Origin: a virus
Strand: one strand, 5' to 3'
IMG/VR virus record: IMGVR_UViG_3300036944_000659
Span: 1-36,672 of that record
DNA: 36,672 nt
Shown: piece by piece, positions 21,079-29,359 of the stretch
Numbering within the stretch: the stretch's first letter is position 1
Layout of the letters: each line of letters begins with the position of its first letter
Position numbers and translations under genes: made by a program
The notes under the pieces: model-generated
What the model was told of the DNA's origin: nothing
Seen by the model: only the letters and a program-made list of their open reading frames with translations
Databases searched by the model: none

Positions 21079-22555
21079 TGACACGGAACTTATTGAGCTT
21101 GAAAAGTTGATTTATGATGAATCGGTTTACCGGGCAAAAGATAATTTATTAGATTTTACCCGTCATACATTTTCAAAATTTCAATCTACATGGTTTCACG
21201 TTAATTATTACAAAATACTTGATCTTTTCGCAAAAGGGAAAATTAAGAAGATAATTATTTCGGTACCTCCGCAACACGGTAAATCACAAAATAGTTCTGT
21301 TCAACTTCCTGCTGATATGATAGGTCATAATCCTGACCTTAAGATTGCAACGGTTTGTTATTCGGCCACAAAAGCCAGGAAGTTTGGCCGTAAGACAAAG
21401 CAGTTAATGTCTGAAAAATCATACAAGGATGTGTTTGGTTCACGATTGGCTGGTATGGCAGACGGCAATTATATCAATACCGCCGAGGAGATGGAGATAG
21501 TCGGGCATGATGGCTCCTTAAAGATGGTAGGTTATGAGGGAGGGTTAACTGGTGATCCGGTGGACGTTCTTTTGATGGACGATTTATACAAGGATTGGAA
21601 AGAGGCCAATTCTCCCGTTATTCGGGAAAATGTAAAGGATTGGTATATTTCCGTGGCAGACACCAGGCTTCATAATGATTCCCAACAACTGATTGTTTTC
21701 ACGCGTTGGCACGAGGACGACCTGGTCGGATTTATTGAAAAAAATGAAGATGTAGTGTTAATTCATTCGTGGACACAGCTTGAAAATCCAAATCCTGATG
21801 TTTGGTACAAAATCAATTTCGAAGCTATAAAAACAGGAGAACCAACCGAAATAGACCCACGCAAACCAGGTGAACCACTATGGCCGGAACGTCATTCGAA
21901 AAAGAAATTATTAAAATCGAGATCAAAAGACCCGATAAAATTTGAATGTTTGTACCAAGGTAATCCTGCAAGTTCGGCAGGGCTCCTATATGGATCCGAT
22001 GGGTGGAAAACTTACACAGCATTACCCCCTGCTATCGTTCGTAAAAACTACACCGATACCGCCGATACGGGATCGGATAAGCTATGTTCAATTGACTATG
22101 ATGTTTGTGATGACGGGTTGGCTTATGTGGTCGATGTTAGATATACGGAAGAACCAATGGAAGTTACAGAACCATGGGTTGCCGGTGGATTTTTGAAAAA
22201 CAAAGTAAGCTATTCAGATATTGAAAGCAATAACGGAGGCCGTGGTTTTGCGCGTAAGATCAACGAAATTTGCAATCCAATTCAAGGCCGGATAAACACA
22301 CAGATAAATTGGTTCCATCAATCTGGGAACAAAGAAAGCCGGATCATATCCAACGCCGCAACTGTTAAACAGAGGATTGTTTTTCCTGATGATTGGCACT
22401 TGAGATGGCCTGACTTTTACAACGACGTAGTGAGATTTAAGCGCAATTTCAAGTCAAATGAGCACGATGATGCAGCCGACACATTGACCGGGATTGCGGA
22501 AAAGATGGACGACATACAAACAGGCTCCATGTTCCTAACCGCCGATATGCTTTAA
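21071..22555 (+). CDS. terL: Terminase large subunit
   Basis: A 494-residue packaging motor. The ATPase domain has VPPQHGKSQNSS (Walker A variant), VLLMDDLYKDWKEA (Walker B), and VFTRWHEDDLVG (motif III/coupling). The nuclease domain has CSIDYDVCDDGLAYVVDV (first acidic residues) and ends EHDDAADTLTGI, the usual closing motif. It translocates DNA into the prohead and cuts it. Confidence 0.9.
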   Translation: MINDTELIELEKLIYDESVYRAKDNLLDFTRHTFSKFQSTWFHVNYYKILDLFAKGKIKKIIISVPPQHGKSQNSSVQLPADMIGHNPDLKIATVCYSATKARKFGRKTKQLMSEKSYKDVFGSRLAGMADGNYINTAEEMEIVGHDGSLKMVGYEGGLTGDPVDVLLMDDLYKDWKEANSPVIRENVKDWYISVADTRLHNDSQQLIVFTRWHEDDLVGFIEKNEDVVLIHSWTQLENPNPDVWYKINFEAIKTGEPTEIDPRKPGEPLWPERHSKKKLLKSRSKDPIKFECLYQGNPASSAGLLYGSDGWKTYTALPPAIVRKNYTDTADTGSDKLCSIDYDVCDDGLAYVVDVRYTEEPMEVTEPWVAGGFLKNKVSYSDIESNNGGRGFARKINEICNPIQGRINTQINWFHQSGNKESRIISNAATVKQRIVFPDDWHLRWPDFYNDVVRFKRNFKSNEHDDAADTLTGIAEKMDDIQTGSMFLTADML

Positions 22556-22576
22556 TTCAGGCTAAAAATCGGCAAT

Positions 22577-22603
22577 GATAAAAGGGAACTTAATTCCTTT
22601 TCA
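22577..22603. terminator. Hairpin between convergent terminase and HTH genes
   Basis: AAAAGGGAA pairs with TTCCTTTT around a short loop. It lies between the end of the terminase gene and the oppositely oriented mini-HTH gene, overlapping the latter's stop codon. It is a plausible bidirectional terminator, weaker than those at 3652 and 23405. Confidence 0.45.
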
Positions 22604-22759
22604 TTTAGTAGTTTTAACCCTCTCGTAAAATTTGCAGAGTGCATTTTCATAACGTTTTTTTGCTGATGAATTAGCGTAAGCCATAAGCGATAAGCCAAAG
22701 AACCCGGCAATCTCTTTGTTTGTTAAGCCGAGTTCTTTTTTCAGTTGTTTAATAGTCAT
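22601..22759 (-). CDS. Mini helix-turn-helix protein
   Basis: A 52-residue protein, MTIKQLKKELGLTNKEIAGF, continuing FGLSLMAYANSSAKKRYENA. It resembles a single XRE-like helix-turn-helix (KELGLTNKEIAGFFGLS) with a short C-terminal helix. The ATG overlaps the stop of the preceding gene (ATGA). It is a candidate regulator acting at the palindromes upstream of its own operon and of the late promoters. Confidence 0.6.
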   Translation of the reverse strand: MTIKQLKKELGLTNKEIAGFFGLSLMAYANSSAKKRYENALCKFYERVKTTK

Positions 22760-23073
22760 TTTGTTTCAATCATTTTTCGCTTGCCTTTAGATGTGAGCTC
22801 AATGTAGTTGCCAGTTAACCCACCTCTAGGCGCATCGTTTTTTAATTCAAAGTCAATACCATTTCTAAGTCCTGCAAATCTTAATACTGCAATAGTATCT
22901 TCTGTATAATCCAAGTTCTTACAAAATCTTCCAGTACCAGAAGTCCAACAAGTCCTTATTCTGGTTTCCCAAGAATGATAAGGGTTTCCTGTCATTAAAC
23001 TTAATGCTAATTGATAACCTTTACTGCCTTTGTTTACGTTTTTTGTCCTTGCTAAAAATGTTGATTCTTTCAT
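22756..23073 (-). CDS. Hypothetical protein paired with the mini-HTH gene
   Basis: A 105-residue basic protein with WETRIRTCWTSGTGRFCKNL, DTIAVLRFAGLRNGIDFEL and a closing ELTSKGKRKMIETK. The last part could be a winged-helix-like segment. No family is named. It is the first gene of a two-gene leftward unit driven by a perfect promoter and preceded by a palindromic operator. It may be the partner, or the real DNA-binding regulator. Confidence 0.55.
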   Translation of the reverse strand: MKESTFLARTKNVNKGSKGYQLALSLMTGNPYHSWETRIRTCWTSGTGRFCKNLDYTEDTIAVLRFAGLRNGIDFELKNDAPRGGLTGNYIELTSKGKRKMIETK

Positions 23074-23100
23074 CGTGTTGTTGTTTTAATTATTATACTC

Positions 23101-23131
23101 CAAAGATAAGTATTTACTTAACACCTTGCAA
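23101..23131 (-). promoter_or_regulatory. Promoter of the mini-HTH unit
   Basis: On the minus strand TTG (CAA at 23129-23131), 20 nt, TATCTTTG (CAAAGATA at 23101-23108): a perfect match. The operator at 23152-23165 lies 20 bp upstream. Confidence 0.75.
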
Positions 23132-23151
23132 GTATTTTCCAATAAAAAAAC

Positions 23152-23165
23152 ATGTTCTAAAACAT
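23152..23165. promoter_or_regulatory. Operator between divergent promoters
   Basis: ATGTTCTAAAACAT, same family as the late-promoter sites. It lies between the leftward promoter of the mini-HTH unit and the rightward promoter of the predicted ncRNA, 1 bp from the latter's -33 box, so one bound protein could control both. Confidence 0.7.
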
Positions 23166-23166
23166 A

Positions 23167-23197
23167 TTGCATAAGTCAAAAACATTAATTAGATTTG
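23167..23197 (+). promoter_or_regulatory. Promoter of the predicted ncRNA
   Basis: TTG (23167-23169), 20 nt, TAGATTTG (23190-23197): a perfect match to the consensus. No ORF follows; transcription would start near 23204. Confidence 0.7.
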
Positions 23198-23203
23198 TTT
23201 TGT

Positions 23204-23436
23204 CTTTCCGACAGACGTAAAACAGTTAGGCGTTCTTTTAAACAGACGGGCAAAATCATAATTTATTAATCCATTATTAGTAATAACAATGAATTCGAGT
23301 TTCTATTTACAACAAATAACGTCCGTCTAACGCCTGGTCGCGGTTCGATTCCGTTATCAGGCACACATTGTTTTCTGGGGAATTGGTTCAATTTAGTTGT
23401 TTTTGCCTCCTTCGCGATTGCGGGGGAGGTTTTTTA
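23204..23436 (+). ncRNA. Predicted structured ncRNA with tRNA-like minihelix
   Basis: About 230 nt with no useful ORF, between a perfect promoter and an intrinsic terminator. A long stem pairs AGGCGTT (23228-23234) and AGACGG (23244-23249) with the continuous CCGTCTAACGCCT (23322-23334). Next, 23332-23362 can form an alternative 12-bp hairpin with loop TTCGATT. Its outer 7 bp (GCCTGGT/ATCAGGC) and inner 5 bp, the T-loop-like heptamer and the ACA that follows copy a tRNA acceptor/T-arm minihelix. The D and anticodon arms are absent. The first stem and the minihelix share three bases, so they may be alternative folds. Confidence 0.55.
23405..23436 (+). terminator. Intrinsic terminator upstream of the portal promoter
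   Basis: GCCTCC...GGAGG with inner pairing CGC/GCG, followed by TTTTTT. It ends the predicted ncRNA and insulates the late portal promoter. The sequence resembles the terminator at 30714-30745. Confidence 0.8.
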
Positions 23437-23452
23437 TTTTAAAAATACAACC

Positions 23453-23483
23453 TTGCAAAACATGTTATAAAACATTAATTTAG
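23453..23483 (+). promoter_or_regulatory. Late promoter with embedded operator (portal)
   Basis: TTG at 23453-23455, 20-nt spacer, TAATTTAG at 23476-23483 (one mismatch to TAnnTTTG). The spacer is filled by the palindrome ATGTTATAAAACAT (23462-23475). The same TTG-CAAAAC-palindrome arrangement is found at 25651 and 31513. Confidence 0.75.
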
Positions 23484-23501
23484 CCACAAATACATTTGCA
23501 A

Positions 23502-24803
23502 ATGAATTTTTTCAATTGGATAGTTCCGGCTAAAATCAAGCGGCAATTTGCCTCCGCTATTTATGAGTATTGGATCACTCAAGGCACAGCTAACACCATG
23601 GAAGATGATACCGGTGTTTTCCTTGCCGATGCGTATAAAGGCAATATTTCCGTGTATTCGATTATAGATCGCATTGATAAGATGCGAAGACAGGCACCCA
23701 TGCGATTATATCAGAAGAAAGACGGAAAGGCCATAGAGGTGACAGATCACGAGCTGAACCGATTCCTTTCAAAAGTAAATCCAGAAACGGGATTTAATGA
23801 TTTCGTCTCACAAGTGTTGATATATCGCCTCATTTGTGGAGAGAATTTCATTTACGCGCCACGATTAAATTCAGGATTAAACGCAGGGAAAGCCGCCGAG
23901 CTTCGGGTATTACCGGCCTCGGATGTAGAAATAATTGAAGGAACGCCATTAGACCCTGTTCGCGGGTACCGGATGGAAAACTCAACTATATCGCAGGAGT
24001 TCCCAAAGGCCGATGTAATTCACCAAAAACTATTTGACCCTTTATGGTATAGGAACAACACCCTACACGGGATGTCCCCAATAGTTGCGGCAAACAAGAC
24101 AGTATCACGGTTAAATGAAGCCGATATTACTCAATTAAAGCAACTTGAAAATCAGGGGCCAAAATATGCGTTATTCAAAAAGACCACAGGAACACAGCAG
24201 GGTATAAGCCAAAGATTAAGCGCCGAACAGCAAGACGATATTTCACAAAAAATAAAGACGGCAAGTAAATCAAGTAATCGCGGGTTGCCGTTAGTTTTAA
24301 AGGAAGAGTTCGGAAAACTTGACCTTGGAACAAACCTTGCAGATATGGCACTAACCGAGCTGACAGAAGCAGGCATTGTTGCCTTATGCAGTGTTTACGG
24401 AATGCCACCAGAACTATTCGGCTACGGCCAAAAGACGTACAATAACATGGGAACGGCTCGGAAGTCGGCTTGGACTGATTGCGTAATGCCGAACATGGAC
24501 AGTGTGGCCGACTTAATGAATGAGGCCATTATCTGGGGGTCAAAATATGCCGATCAAGGGTATTTTTTCAAGATGGACTATTCCGAAGTCGAAGAGCTCC
24601 AAGACGGTATGAAATCGAAAATCGAGTGGATGAACGCCGCAGGTCTCCCGATGAATGATGTATTTGAAGCCGCTGGATATTCCCGAGTAGATAATCCACG
24701 GATGGATGAACCGCGAGTGCCGAGTATGACCATGTTTTTATCTGACTTCGACCTTCCGCCCGATATTGAAAAAAGCTACGAGGATTATTTAAAAGTGAAA
24801 TAA
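23502..24803 (+). CDS. Portal protein (HK97-type)
   Basis: A 433-residue portal. The ATG at 23502 is chosen, 18 bp after the -7 box. Family features: N-terminal YKGNISVYSIIDRIDKMRRQ, middle NPETGFNDFVSQVLIYRLICGENFIYAP, LPASDVEIIEG, LTEAGIVALCSVYGMPPELFGYG and KTYNNMGTARKSAWTDCVMP. The portal dodecamer forms the DNA channel at one capsid vertex. Its TAA overlaps the next ATG (TAATG). Confidence 0.9.
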   Translation: MNFFNWIVPAKIKRQFASAIYEYWITQGTANTMEDDTGVFLADAYKGNISVYSIIDRIDKMRRQAPMRLYQKKDGKAIEVTDHELNRFLSKVNPETGFNDFVSQVLIYRLICGENFIYAPRLNSGLNAGKAAELRVLPASDVEIIEGTPLDPVRGYRMENSTISQEFPKADVIHQKLFDPLWYRNNTLHGMSPIVAANKTVSRLNEADITQLKQLENQGPKYALFKKTTGTQQGISQRLSAEQQDDISQKIKTASKSSNRGLPLVLKEEFGKLDLGTNLADMALTELTEAGIVALCSVYGMPPELFGYGQKTYNNMGTARKSAWTDCVMPNMDSVADLMNEAIIWGSKYADQGYFFKMDYSEVEELQDGMKSKIEWMNAAGLPMNDVFEAAGYSRVDNPRMDEPRVPSMTMFLSDFDLPPDIEKSYEDYLKVK

Positions 24804-25615
24804 TGCCAATACCAAAGCATCTTAAGCAGTTTGAACGGATATTAATTAGAGAGCGCAACAAGTTAGAAATTAAAGGCGTTCGGATGGCACATGCGGCGTT
24901 GGTGAAACAGTATCAATCTTTCGCTCAAAAGTTGGCCTTATCATTTAATAAGGACGAATTCGAGGCACTGACAGAAACCATTCGCGCCGATGAAATTGAG
25001 AAATTTCTAAACAAATATTATGGGATGTTTGCCCCTATTGGATTAATGTATCGCAAGAATGCGATTAGTCAAAAATCGGCAATAACTGGCATGAAATACA
25101 AACAGGCCGAAGATGATGAATATTTAGCGATATTCCAGCAATACCTCCAATCACGGCTAAGTGGGGAGGCAGGAAAATCAATTAGAACAATCACGTCCAC
25201 ATCTCAGGATAAAATTAAAGGTATTATTCGTGAGATACTTTCCGATGCGGAATTGCAAGGTGAAGGAATCGAGGTAATTAAACGCCGAATAATGAAATCA
25301 GTCGGTCAGAATTTACGCGGGAACGGATGGGCGCGAAGTCGGGCCATTGCACAAACTGAAATGATAAAGGCCTCAAATCAGGCCGCGCAATATGCCGTTG
25401 ATTCTACGGGGTTTGAATATCGGAAGTATTGGAGTACTTCGCATTTGGAAGGAATTCGCCCAACGCACTCTGACGCTGAACTAGAAAGCATTGAGAAAAA
25501 CGGGTTAAGAAGAGATGAACGTTTCGGTAACGGTTTACTTTTTCCTGGTGATCCTGCTGGTACGGCTGCCGAGGTGATAAACTGCCGCTGCTCTGTATTG
25601 CATGAGATCGTATAA
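24803..25615 (+). CDS. MuF/SPP1 gp7-like minor head protein
   Basis: A 270-residue protein. The N-terminal two thirds are helical. The C-terminal domain has the MuF pattern: RSRAIAQTEMIKASNQAAQYA, then KYWSTS, RPTHSDAE and the end FPGDPAGTAAEVINCRCSVLHE. In SPP1-like phages this protein enters the prohead with the portal and aids DNA release. There is no toxin extension after the domain. Coupled to the portal gene by a 1-bp overlap. Confidence 0.85.
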   Translation: MPIPKHLKQFERILIRERNKLEIKGVRMAHAALVKQYQSFAQKLALSFNKDEFEALTETIRADEIEKFLNKYYGMFAPIGLMYRKNAISQKSAITGMKYKQAEDDEYLAIFQQYLQSRLSGEAGKSIRTITSTSQDKIKGIIREILSDAELQGEGIEVIKRRIMKSVGQNLRGNGWARSRAIAQTEMIKASNQAAQYAVDSTGFEYRKYWSTSHLEGIRPTHSDAELESIEKNGLRRDERFGNGLLFPGDPAGTAAEVINCRCSVLHEIV

Positions 25616-25650
25616 TGTAACAAGACCAGTTTGCAAAAGGCAAGAGCAGT

Positions 25651-25681
25651 TTGCAAAACATGTTATAAAACATTATTTTTG
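25651..25681 (+). promoter_or_regulatory. Late promoter with embedded operator (protease/capsid)
   Basis: TTG at 25651-25653, 20-nt spacer, TATTTTTG at 25674-25681: a perfect match. The palindrome ATGTTATAAAACAT occupies 25660-25673 inside the spacer. It gives capsid genes their own start. Confidence 0.8.
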
Positions 25682-25692
25682 AGAATAAATAA

Positions 25693-26364
25693 ATGCACAT
25701 GAAAGATTTATTGCAGTTTAAGAGCTTTGAAATTAAATCTTACAAAGAGGAAGATGACGGTTTTGTGGTCGAAGGTTACGGAGCTGTATTTAATAATATT
25801 GATAGCGTTGGGGATGTTATCGAAAAGGGAGCTTTTGCAAAAACATTGCAAGAGCGAGGTGACAGAATCGCATTCTGTTTGCAACACAACATTCACGAGC
25901 CGATAGGGAAGATTGTCGAAATTAAAGAGGACGAAACAGGCTTATGGCTTAAATGTCGAATTAGCAAATCAGAACCGGGCATTGCCACGAAAATAAAAGA
26001 GGGCATTCTAAAAGAGATGTCTATCGGGTACCGGACTATTAATTCGAAAAACGAAATTATGAACGGCCAGGAAGTTCAGAAGTTAACCGAAATTAAACTG
26101 TTCGAAATTAGCTTGGTAACTATTGCCGCCAACCCGTTGGCAGTAGTTACAGGTATGAAAGCCGATGAAGTTAATTCTCATTTTGACGATGAATTTACGC
26201 GGCTAATTGGATTAACAAGAAGCTCAGAGATTAAGTTCGAGCTGATGAAATTACACGGACAAGTAAAAGCACTCATCGAGGACATGGAGCCGGAGAAACC
26301 CACTCCAACGCCTGAACCTGAGCCGCTGAAATCAGAAATAGTATTAAAAACTTTTAAATTTTAG
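25693..26364 (+). CDS. Prohead protease (HK97 family, U35)
   Basis: A 223-residue protein with the herpesvirus-assemblin-like fold of phage maturation proteases: VVEGYGAVFNNIDSVGDVIEKGAF, catalytic His in CLQHNIHEPIGKI, catalytic Ser in KEMSIGYR, and FEISLVTIAANPLA. It digests scaffold-like capsid N-termini before expansion. Two ATGs, 25693 and 25699, are possible; the first is given. The Pro/Glu-rich C-tail is probably disordered. Confidence 0.9.
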   Translation: MHMKDLLQFKSFEIKSYKEEDDGFVVEGYGAVFNNIDSVGDVIEKGAFAKTLQERGDRIAFCLQHNIHEPIGKIVEIKEDETGLWLKCRISKSEPGIATKIKEGILKEMSIGYRTINSKNEIMNGQEVQKLTEIKLFEISLVTIAANPLAVVTGMKADEVNSHFDDEFTRLIGLTRSSEIKFELMKLHGQVKALIEDMEPEKPTPTPEPEPLKSEIVLKTFKF

Positions 26365-26368
26365 TGAA

Positions 26369-27640
26369 ATGAAAATTGAAATTAAAGGCTTTACGCCTGA
26401 GCAAACATCTGATTTTCAGAAGGCTTTCGATAGTCTTTCAGATGAGATGCAAAACGCAGTAGCTGACAAAATTAAAGGCCTTGCAGGTAAAGAGGCCTTG
26501 GAAGAAGTAAAAGGACTTCTGAAAACCGATGATGGGAAAGATAAATTTTCCGAGTTGCAAAAATCAATTGATGACCTTGTTTTGGACGTTAAGAAATTCG
26601 AAGGTATGAAAAAGAAAGAGGAAAAGGAGATGACTCTTGACCAGTCAGTTAAAGAGCTGATTAGCTCTGATGAGTTTAAAAATGCAAAAAAGGACGGATT
26701 CCGTTCAAAAAGCAATTTCGAGATTAAAGCGGACACCTCCGATATCACCGGAACCGTGAACATGACCAGACAGAATTTGTCTGTAAACTTTGGCCCCGAA
26801 AGAGCCATTTCATTTTTAACTCAGGTAAATACTGGAACTGTAGGTCAGGATAAAAACAGGATTCTTTGGGTCGAAGGTGCATACACTTCGAATGTGGGCT
26901 ATGTTGGAGAAGGAACCGGACAGGCTACTGCTGACGCTGGTACCGCTACCGAGAAAACTCGTGCAATGGCTAAAATATCAGCAAAGCTTCCATTGACCGC
27001 AGAGTTATTGGAAGATGCTGATTACATTGCTTCGGCCTTCCGTATGAAAATGCAGGAACGCGCATTGCAATTTACCGATCTTGAAGTTTATTCAGGTGAC
27101 GGCTCTGACGGCGTGAATCCTAACCATATATATGGGATCGTAGGTCACGCAACCGCTTATTCTGCAACCACTACCGGAGCCAATGATGGAGTGAATGGTA
27201 CCATTGCGAATGCCAATATTGGGGACTTGGTGGACGATGCAATCTTGCAAGCTGAATTGAGCGAGCAAAGAGGGTTGGACACTTTGGCGATTCATCCGAA
27301 AACTTTCCAAAAATTCAAATATGCAAAGGCCACAGACGGTCAGTATTTATTTGTGAAAGACGTTAACGGAAATTACACTATTTCCGGATTACGTGTGATT
27401 AAATCAACCGCCGTAACAGCCAACACTTTGACTGTTTACGATTCGATGAAAGTTCAGTTGTGGTGGAAACGTAACGTTGAGGTTAAGTTTAGCCAAATGA
27501 ACGGAACTGATTTTGTTGATGACGCTTACACCGCCGTTCTTTTCTTAAGAGCCCAGGTATTGGTGGAAGGACCCGACAAAACTGCACTTATCCACGTTGC
27601 AGACGTTGACGCTTCAATTACCGCTGTTACAGCACCGTAA
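26369..27640 (+). CDS. Major capsid protein (HK97 fold) with N-terminal scaffold-like region
   Basis: A 423-residue protein. Residues 1-115 are helical and charged (delta/scaffold domain, presumably removed by the protease); 120-423 is the capsid: VNMTRQNLSVNFGPERAISFL, AKISAKLPLTAELLEDADY (a conserved HK97 element), LDTLAIHPKTFQKFKY, and VEVKFSQMNGTDFVDDAYTAVLFLRAQ at the end. It lies 4 bp after the protease gene. Confidence 0.9.
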   Translation: MKIEIKGFTPEQTSDFQKAFDSLSDEMQNAVADKIKGLAGKEALEEVKGLLKTDDGKDKFSELQKSIDDLVLDVKKFEGMKKKEEKEMTLDQSVKELISSDEFKNAKKDGFRSKSNFEIKADTSDITGTVNMTRQNLSVNFGPERAISFLTQVNTGTVGQDKNRILWVEGAYTSNVGYVGEGTGQATADAGTATEKTRAMAKISAKLPLTAELLEDADYIASAFRMKMQERALQFTDLEVYSGDGSDGVNPNHIYGIVGHATAYSATTTGANDGVNGTIANANIGDLVDDAILQAELSEQRGLDTLAIHPKTFQKFKYAKATDGQYLFVKDVNGNYTISGLRVIKSTAVTANTLTVYDSMKVQLWWKRNVEVKFSQMNGTDFVDDAYTAVLFLRAQVLVEGPDKTALIHVADVDASITAVTAP

Positions 27641-27663
27641 TATTAACCGTATTTGGAACAAAG

Positions 27664-27682
27664 GGGAGGATCGTTTCCTCCC
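27664..27682 (+). other. Stable hairpin after the capsid gene
   Basis: GGGAGGA (27664-27670) pairs with TCCTCCC (27676-27682) around a 5-nt loop. No T-run follows, so it is more likely an mRNA-stabilising or attenuating structure than a full terminator. It could explain higher capsid than connector expression. Confidence 0.5.
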
Positions 27683-27710
27683 TACGGTTCAAACTTAAAA
27701 TCATAACATT

Positions 27711-27878
27711 ATGTATAAAGTTATCAAGGAATTTGCAGGGGTGAAAGTCGGAACGGAAATGCCTATCCGAAAAGATCAAGTAAAATATATGATTGAGGCC
27801 GGATACATCGAACCGATTGAGCCGGAAGTAAAAAGCCGAAAAAAGAAAATTGACAAAACCAAAATTGAAACGAAATGA
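27711..27878 (+). CDS. Small basic protein between capsid and connector
   Basis: A 55-residue protein, MYKVIKEFAGVKVGTEMPIR, with KDQVKYMIEAGYIEPIE and a Lys-rich end. It resembles the next small ORF in its opening beta motif (VIKEFAG.KVG versus ILRPIYGQSVG), suggesting duplication. Position matches the head-decoration or neck-accessory slot of siphophages. Its stop overlaps the next start (ATGA). Confidence 0.6.
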   Translation: MYKVIKEFAGVKVGTEMPIRKDQVKYMIEAGYIEPIEPEVKSRKKKIDKTKIETK

Positions 27879-28012
27879 AAAAAGTAAAAATATTACGTCC
27901 TATTTACGGGCAGTCGGTGGGGAAAATCATTCCGTTAAAAGACGAACAGGCCGATTATGCGGTAAAGATTAAGGCCGCAAGCTATGTGGTAGACAAGAAA
28001 AAATCAAAGTAA
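27875..28012 (+). CDS. Small basic protein, paralogue-like of the previous one
   Basis: A 45-residue protein starting MKKVKILRPIYGQSVGKIIP; alpha/beta then a Lys-rich end. It is translationally coupled to the previous ORF and ends 1 bp before the connector gene. The function is unknown. Confidence 0.6.
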   Translation: MKKVKILRPIYGQSVGKIIPLKDEQADYAVKIKAASYVVDKKKSK

Positions 28013-28013
28013 A

Positions 28014-28529
28014 ATGGACATCAAGATAACGCCAACCGGAGCCGAGCCGATTACTTTAGACGATGTTAAGTTATATTGCAAAATCGAATACACAGCCGAG
28101 GACGCGCTTATTACTTCGCTGATTGGTTCGGTACGTGGGCAAATTGAGAAGGACTTGGGCCGGTCGCTGATTGCATCAACAATCGAACTATATACCGATT
28201 ATCTTCCTGACGAAATAAGGCTACCATATCCTGAGCATGACGCGATTACGGAGGTTAAGATCAACGGCACGGTATCGACTGACTACACGGAAAAAGGTCT
28301 AACGAAATTAATTGTAATTCCTTCCACTACTTACACCTTTTCGGAAGATGTGGTAGGAAGTTTTTACGTGAAATACACCACTACCGGGAACTGCCCGGAA
28401 GCCGTAAAAACTGAAATGCTTCGATTGATCGATGAGAAATACAGAAACAGGGGAAACACTTTTGTTGGTTCAACTACCGAATTATCAGAAAACACCTACG
28501 CTAATTTAGCGCAGTTTTGCGAAATGTAA
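28014..28529 (+). CDS. Head-tail connector (HK97 gp6-like)
   Basis: A 171-residue protein opening with TGAEPITLDDVKLYCKIEYT and ALITSLIGSVRGQIEKDLGR, the classical N-terminal helices of gp6-type adaptors. The C-terminal EMLRLIDEKYRNRGN helix is also typical. It forms the ring under the portal. Confidence 0.85.
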   Translation: MDIKITPTGAEPITLDDVKLYCKIEYTAEDALITSLIGSVRGQIEKDLGRSLIASTIELYTDYLPDEIRLPYPEHDAITEVKINGTVSTDYTEKGLTKLIVIPSTTYTFSEDVVGSFYVKYTTTGNCPEAVKTEMLRLIDEKYRNRGNTFVGSTTELSENTYANLAQFCEM

Positions 28530-28544
28530 TTAATACCTTGTATA

Positions 28545-28886
28545 ATGAACAATACCGGCCAATATAACAGAAGAATAACTCATTACCGCCACGGAGCAGA
28601 AACGCCTGACGGAATGGGAGGGTTCATATTTTCCGAGCCGACAGTTACGGAAGTATGGTGCAGGGCGCGGCAGTTAAGCATGGGCCAGAAATTCAATTAT
28701 GGGCTGGAATCGGGAACAGTGACTTATGATTTTCGGTTTAAGTATATGACTGCTGAGGGATTCTTATTTGACGACTGGTTTGTTTACAATGGTAGTAAGT
28801 TTATTATTTCGGAAGTTATCGACCTTGGAGATAAAGAGCAGGAAATAAGTATTATCGCACGAAAAGACACGACAGCAAATGGCTAA
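28545..28886 (+). CDS. Head-tail adaptor / stopper (SPP1 gp16-HK97 gp7 type)
   Basis: A 113-residue beta-rich protein: RRITHYRHGAETPDGMGGFI, VWCRARQLSMGQ, YDFRFKYMTAE, and the closing SKFIISEVIDLGDKEQEISI. This layout is shared by head-closure proteins. It overlaps the next gene by 8 bp. Confidence 0.85.
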   Translation: MNNTGQYNRRITHYRHGAETPDGMGGFIFSEPTVTEVWCRARQLSMGQKFNYGLESGTVTYDFRFKYMTAEGFLFDDWFVYNGSKFIISEVIDLGDKEQEISIIARKDTTANG

Positions 28887-29355
28887 AAATGGGATCAGCA
28901 TAGAAATTGACAAAGCCAGCCTCGCCAATTTGGAACGGCAATTTTCGCTATTAGGCACAACCATTGATAAAGCCAGCCCGAAAGCGATATTTAAGGTGTT
29001 GATGAAAATTCGATCTTATGCGATGCTTAGATTAACGGGGAGGGGTCACGTTGTTACATCTCGTTTGAAAAACTCAATTTATGTAGAAACGGGAGACCCC
29101 AGAATTAACACCGAGCTACCCAAAACATACACAGACGAATCAGAGCCGCCAAAGAGCTATAATGCTGAGCTAAAAACGGTTAGATTAAAAGAGAACGAGG
29201 GTGCAGTAGGCACGAATGTTGAGTATGGGGGAAAAATTGAGTTTATGGATAGCTACCTATATTGGGCGTTGAAAAATGTAGATGTGACAAGTATTACGGG
29301 TGAAGATTTGCGAGAGGTTGTAAATAACGTGGCAAACAGTAAATTTAGGATTTAA
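28879..29355 (+). CDS. HK97 gp10-like neck/tail completion protein
   Basis: A 158-residue protein. LRLTGRGHVVTSRLKNSIYVE and VGTNVEYGGKIEF are the recognisable gp10-family motifs (product after removal of side: ...TG.L..SI.......VGTNV.YA..VEFG). It is likely a tail-completion protein near the head-tail junction. Confidence 0.8.
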   Translation: MAKNGISIEIDKASLANLERQFSLLGTTIDKASPKAIFKVLMKIRSYAMLRLTGRGHVVTSRLKNSIYVETGDPRINTELPKTYTDESEPPKSYNAELKTVRLKENEGAVGTNVEYGGKIEFMDSYLYWALKNVDVTSITGEDLREVVNNVANSKFRI

Positions 29356-29359
29356 ACCA

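Noticed and set aside
23332-23367. Complete tRNA gene or confirmed attP
   Set aside because: Only acceptor- and T-arm-like parts exist; no D or anticodon arm fits upstream. No integrase is in the window, so an attachment site cannot be claimed.
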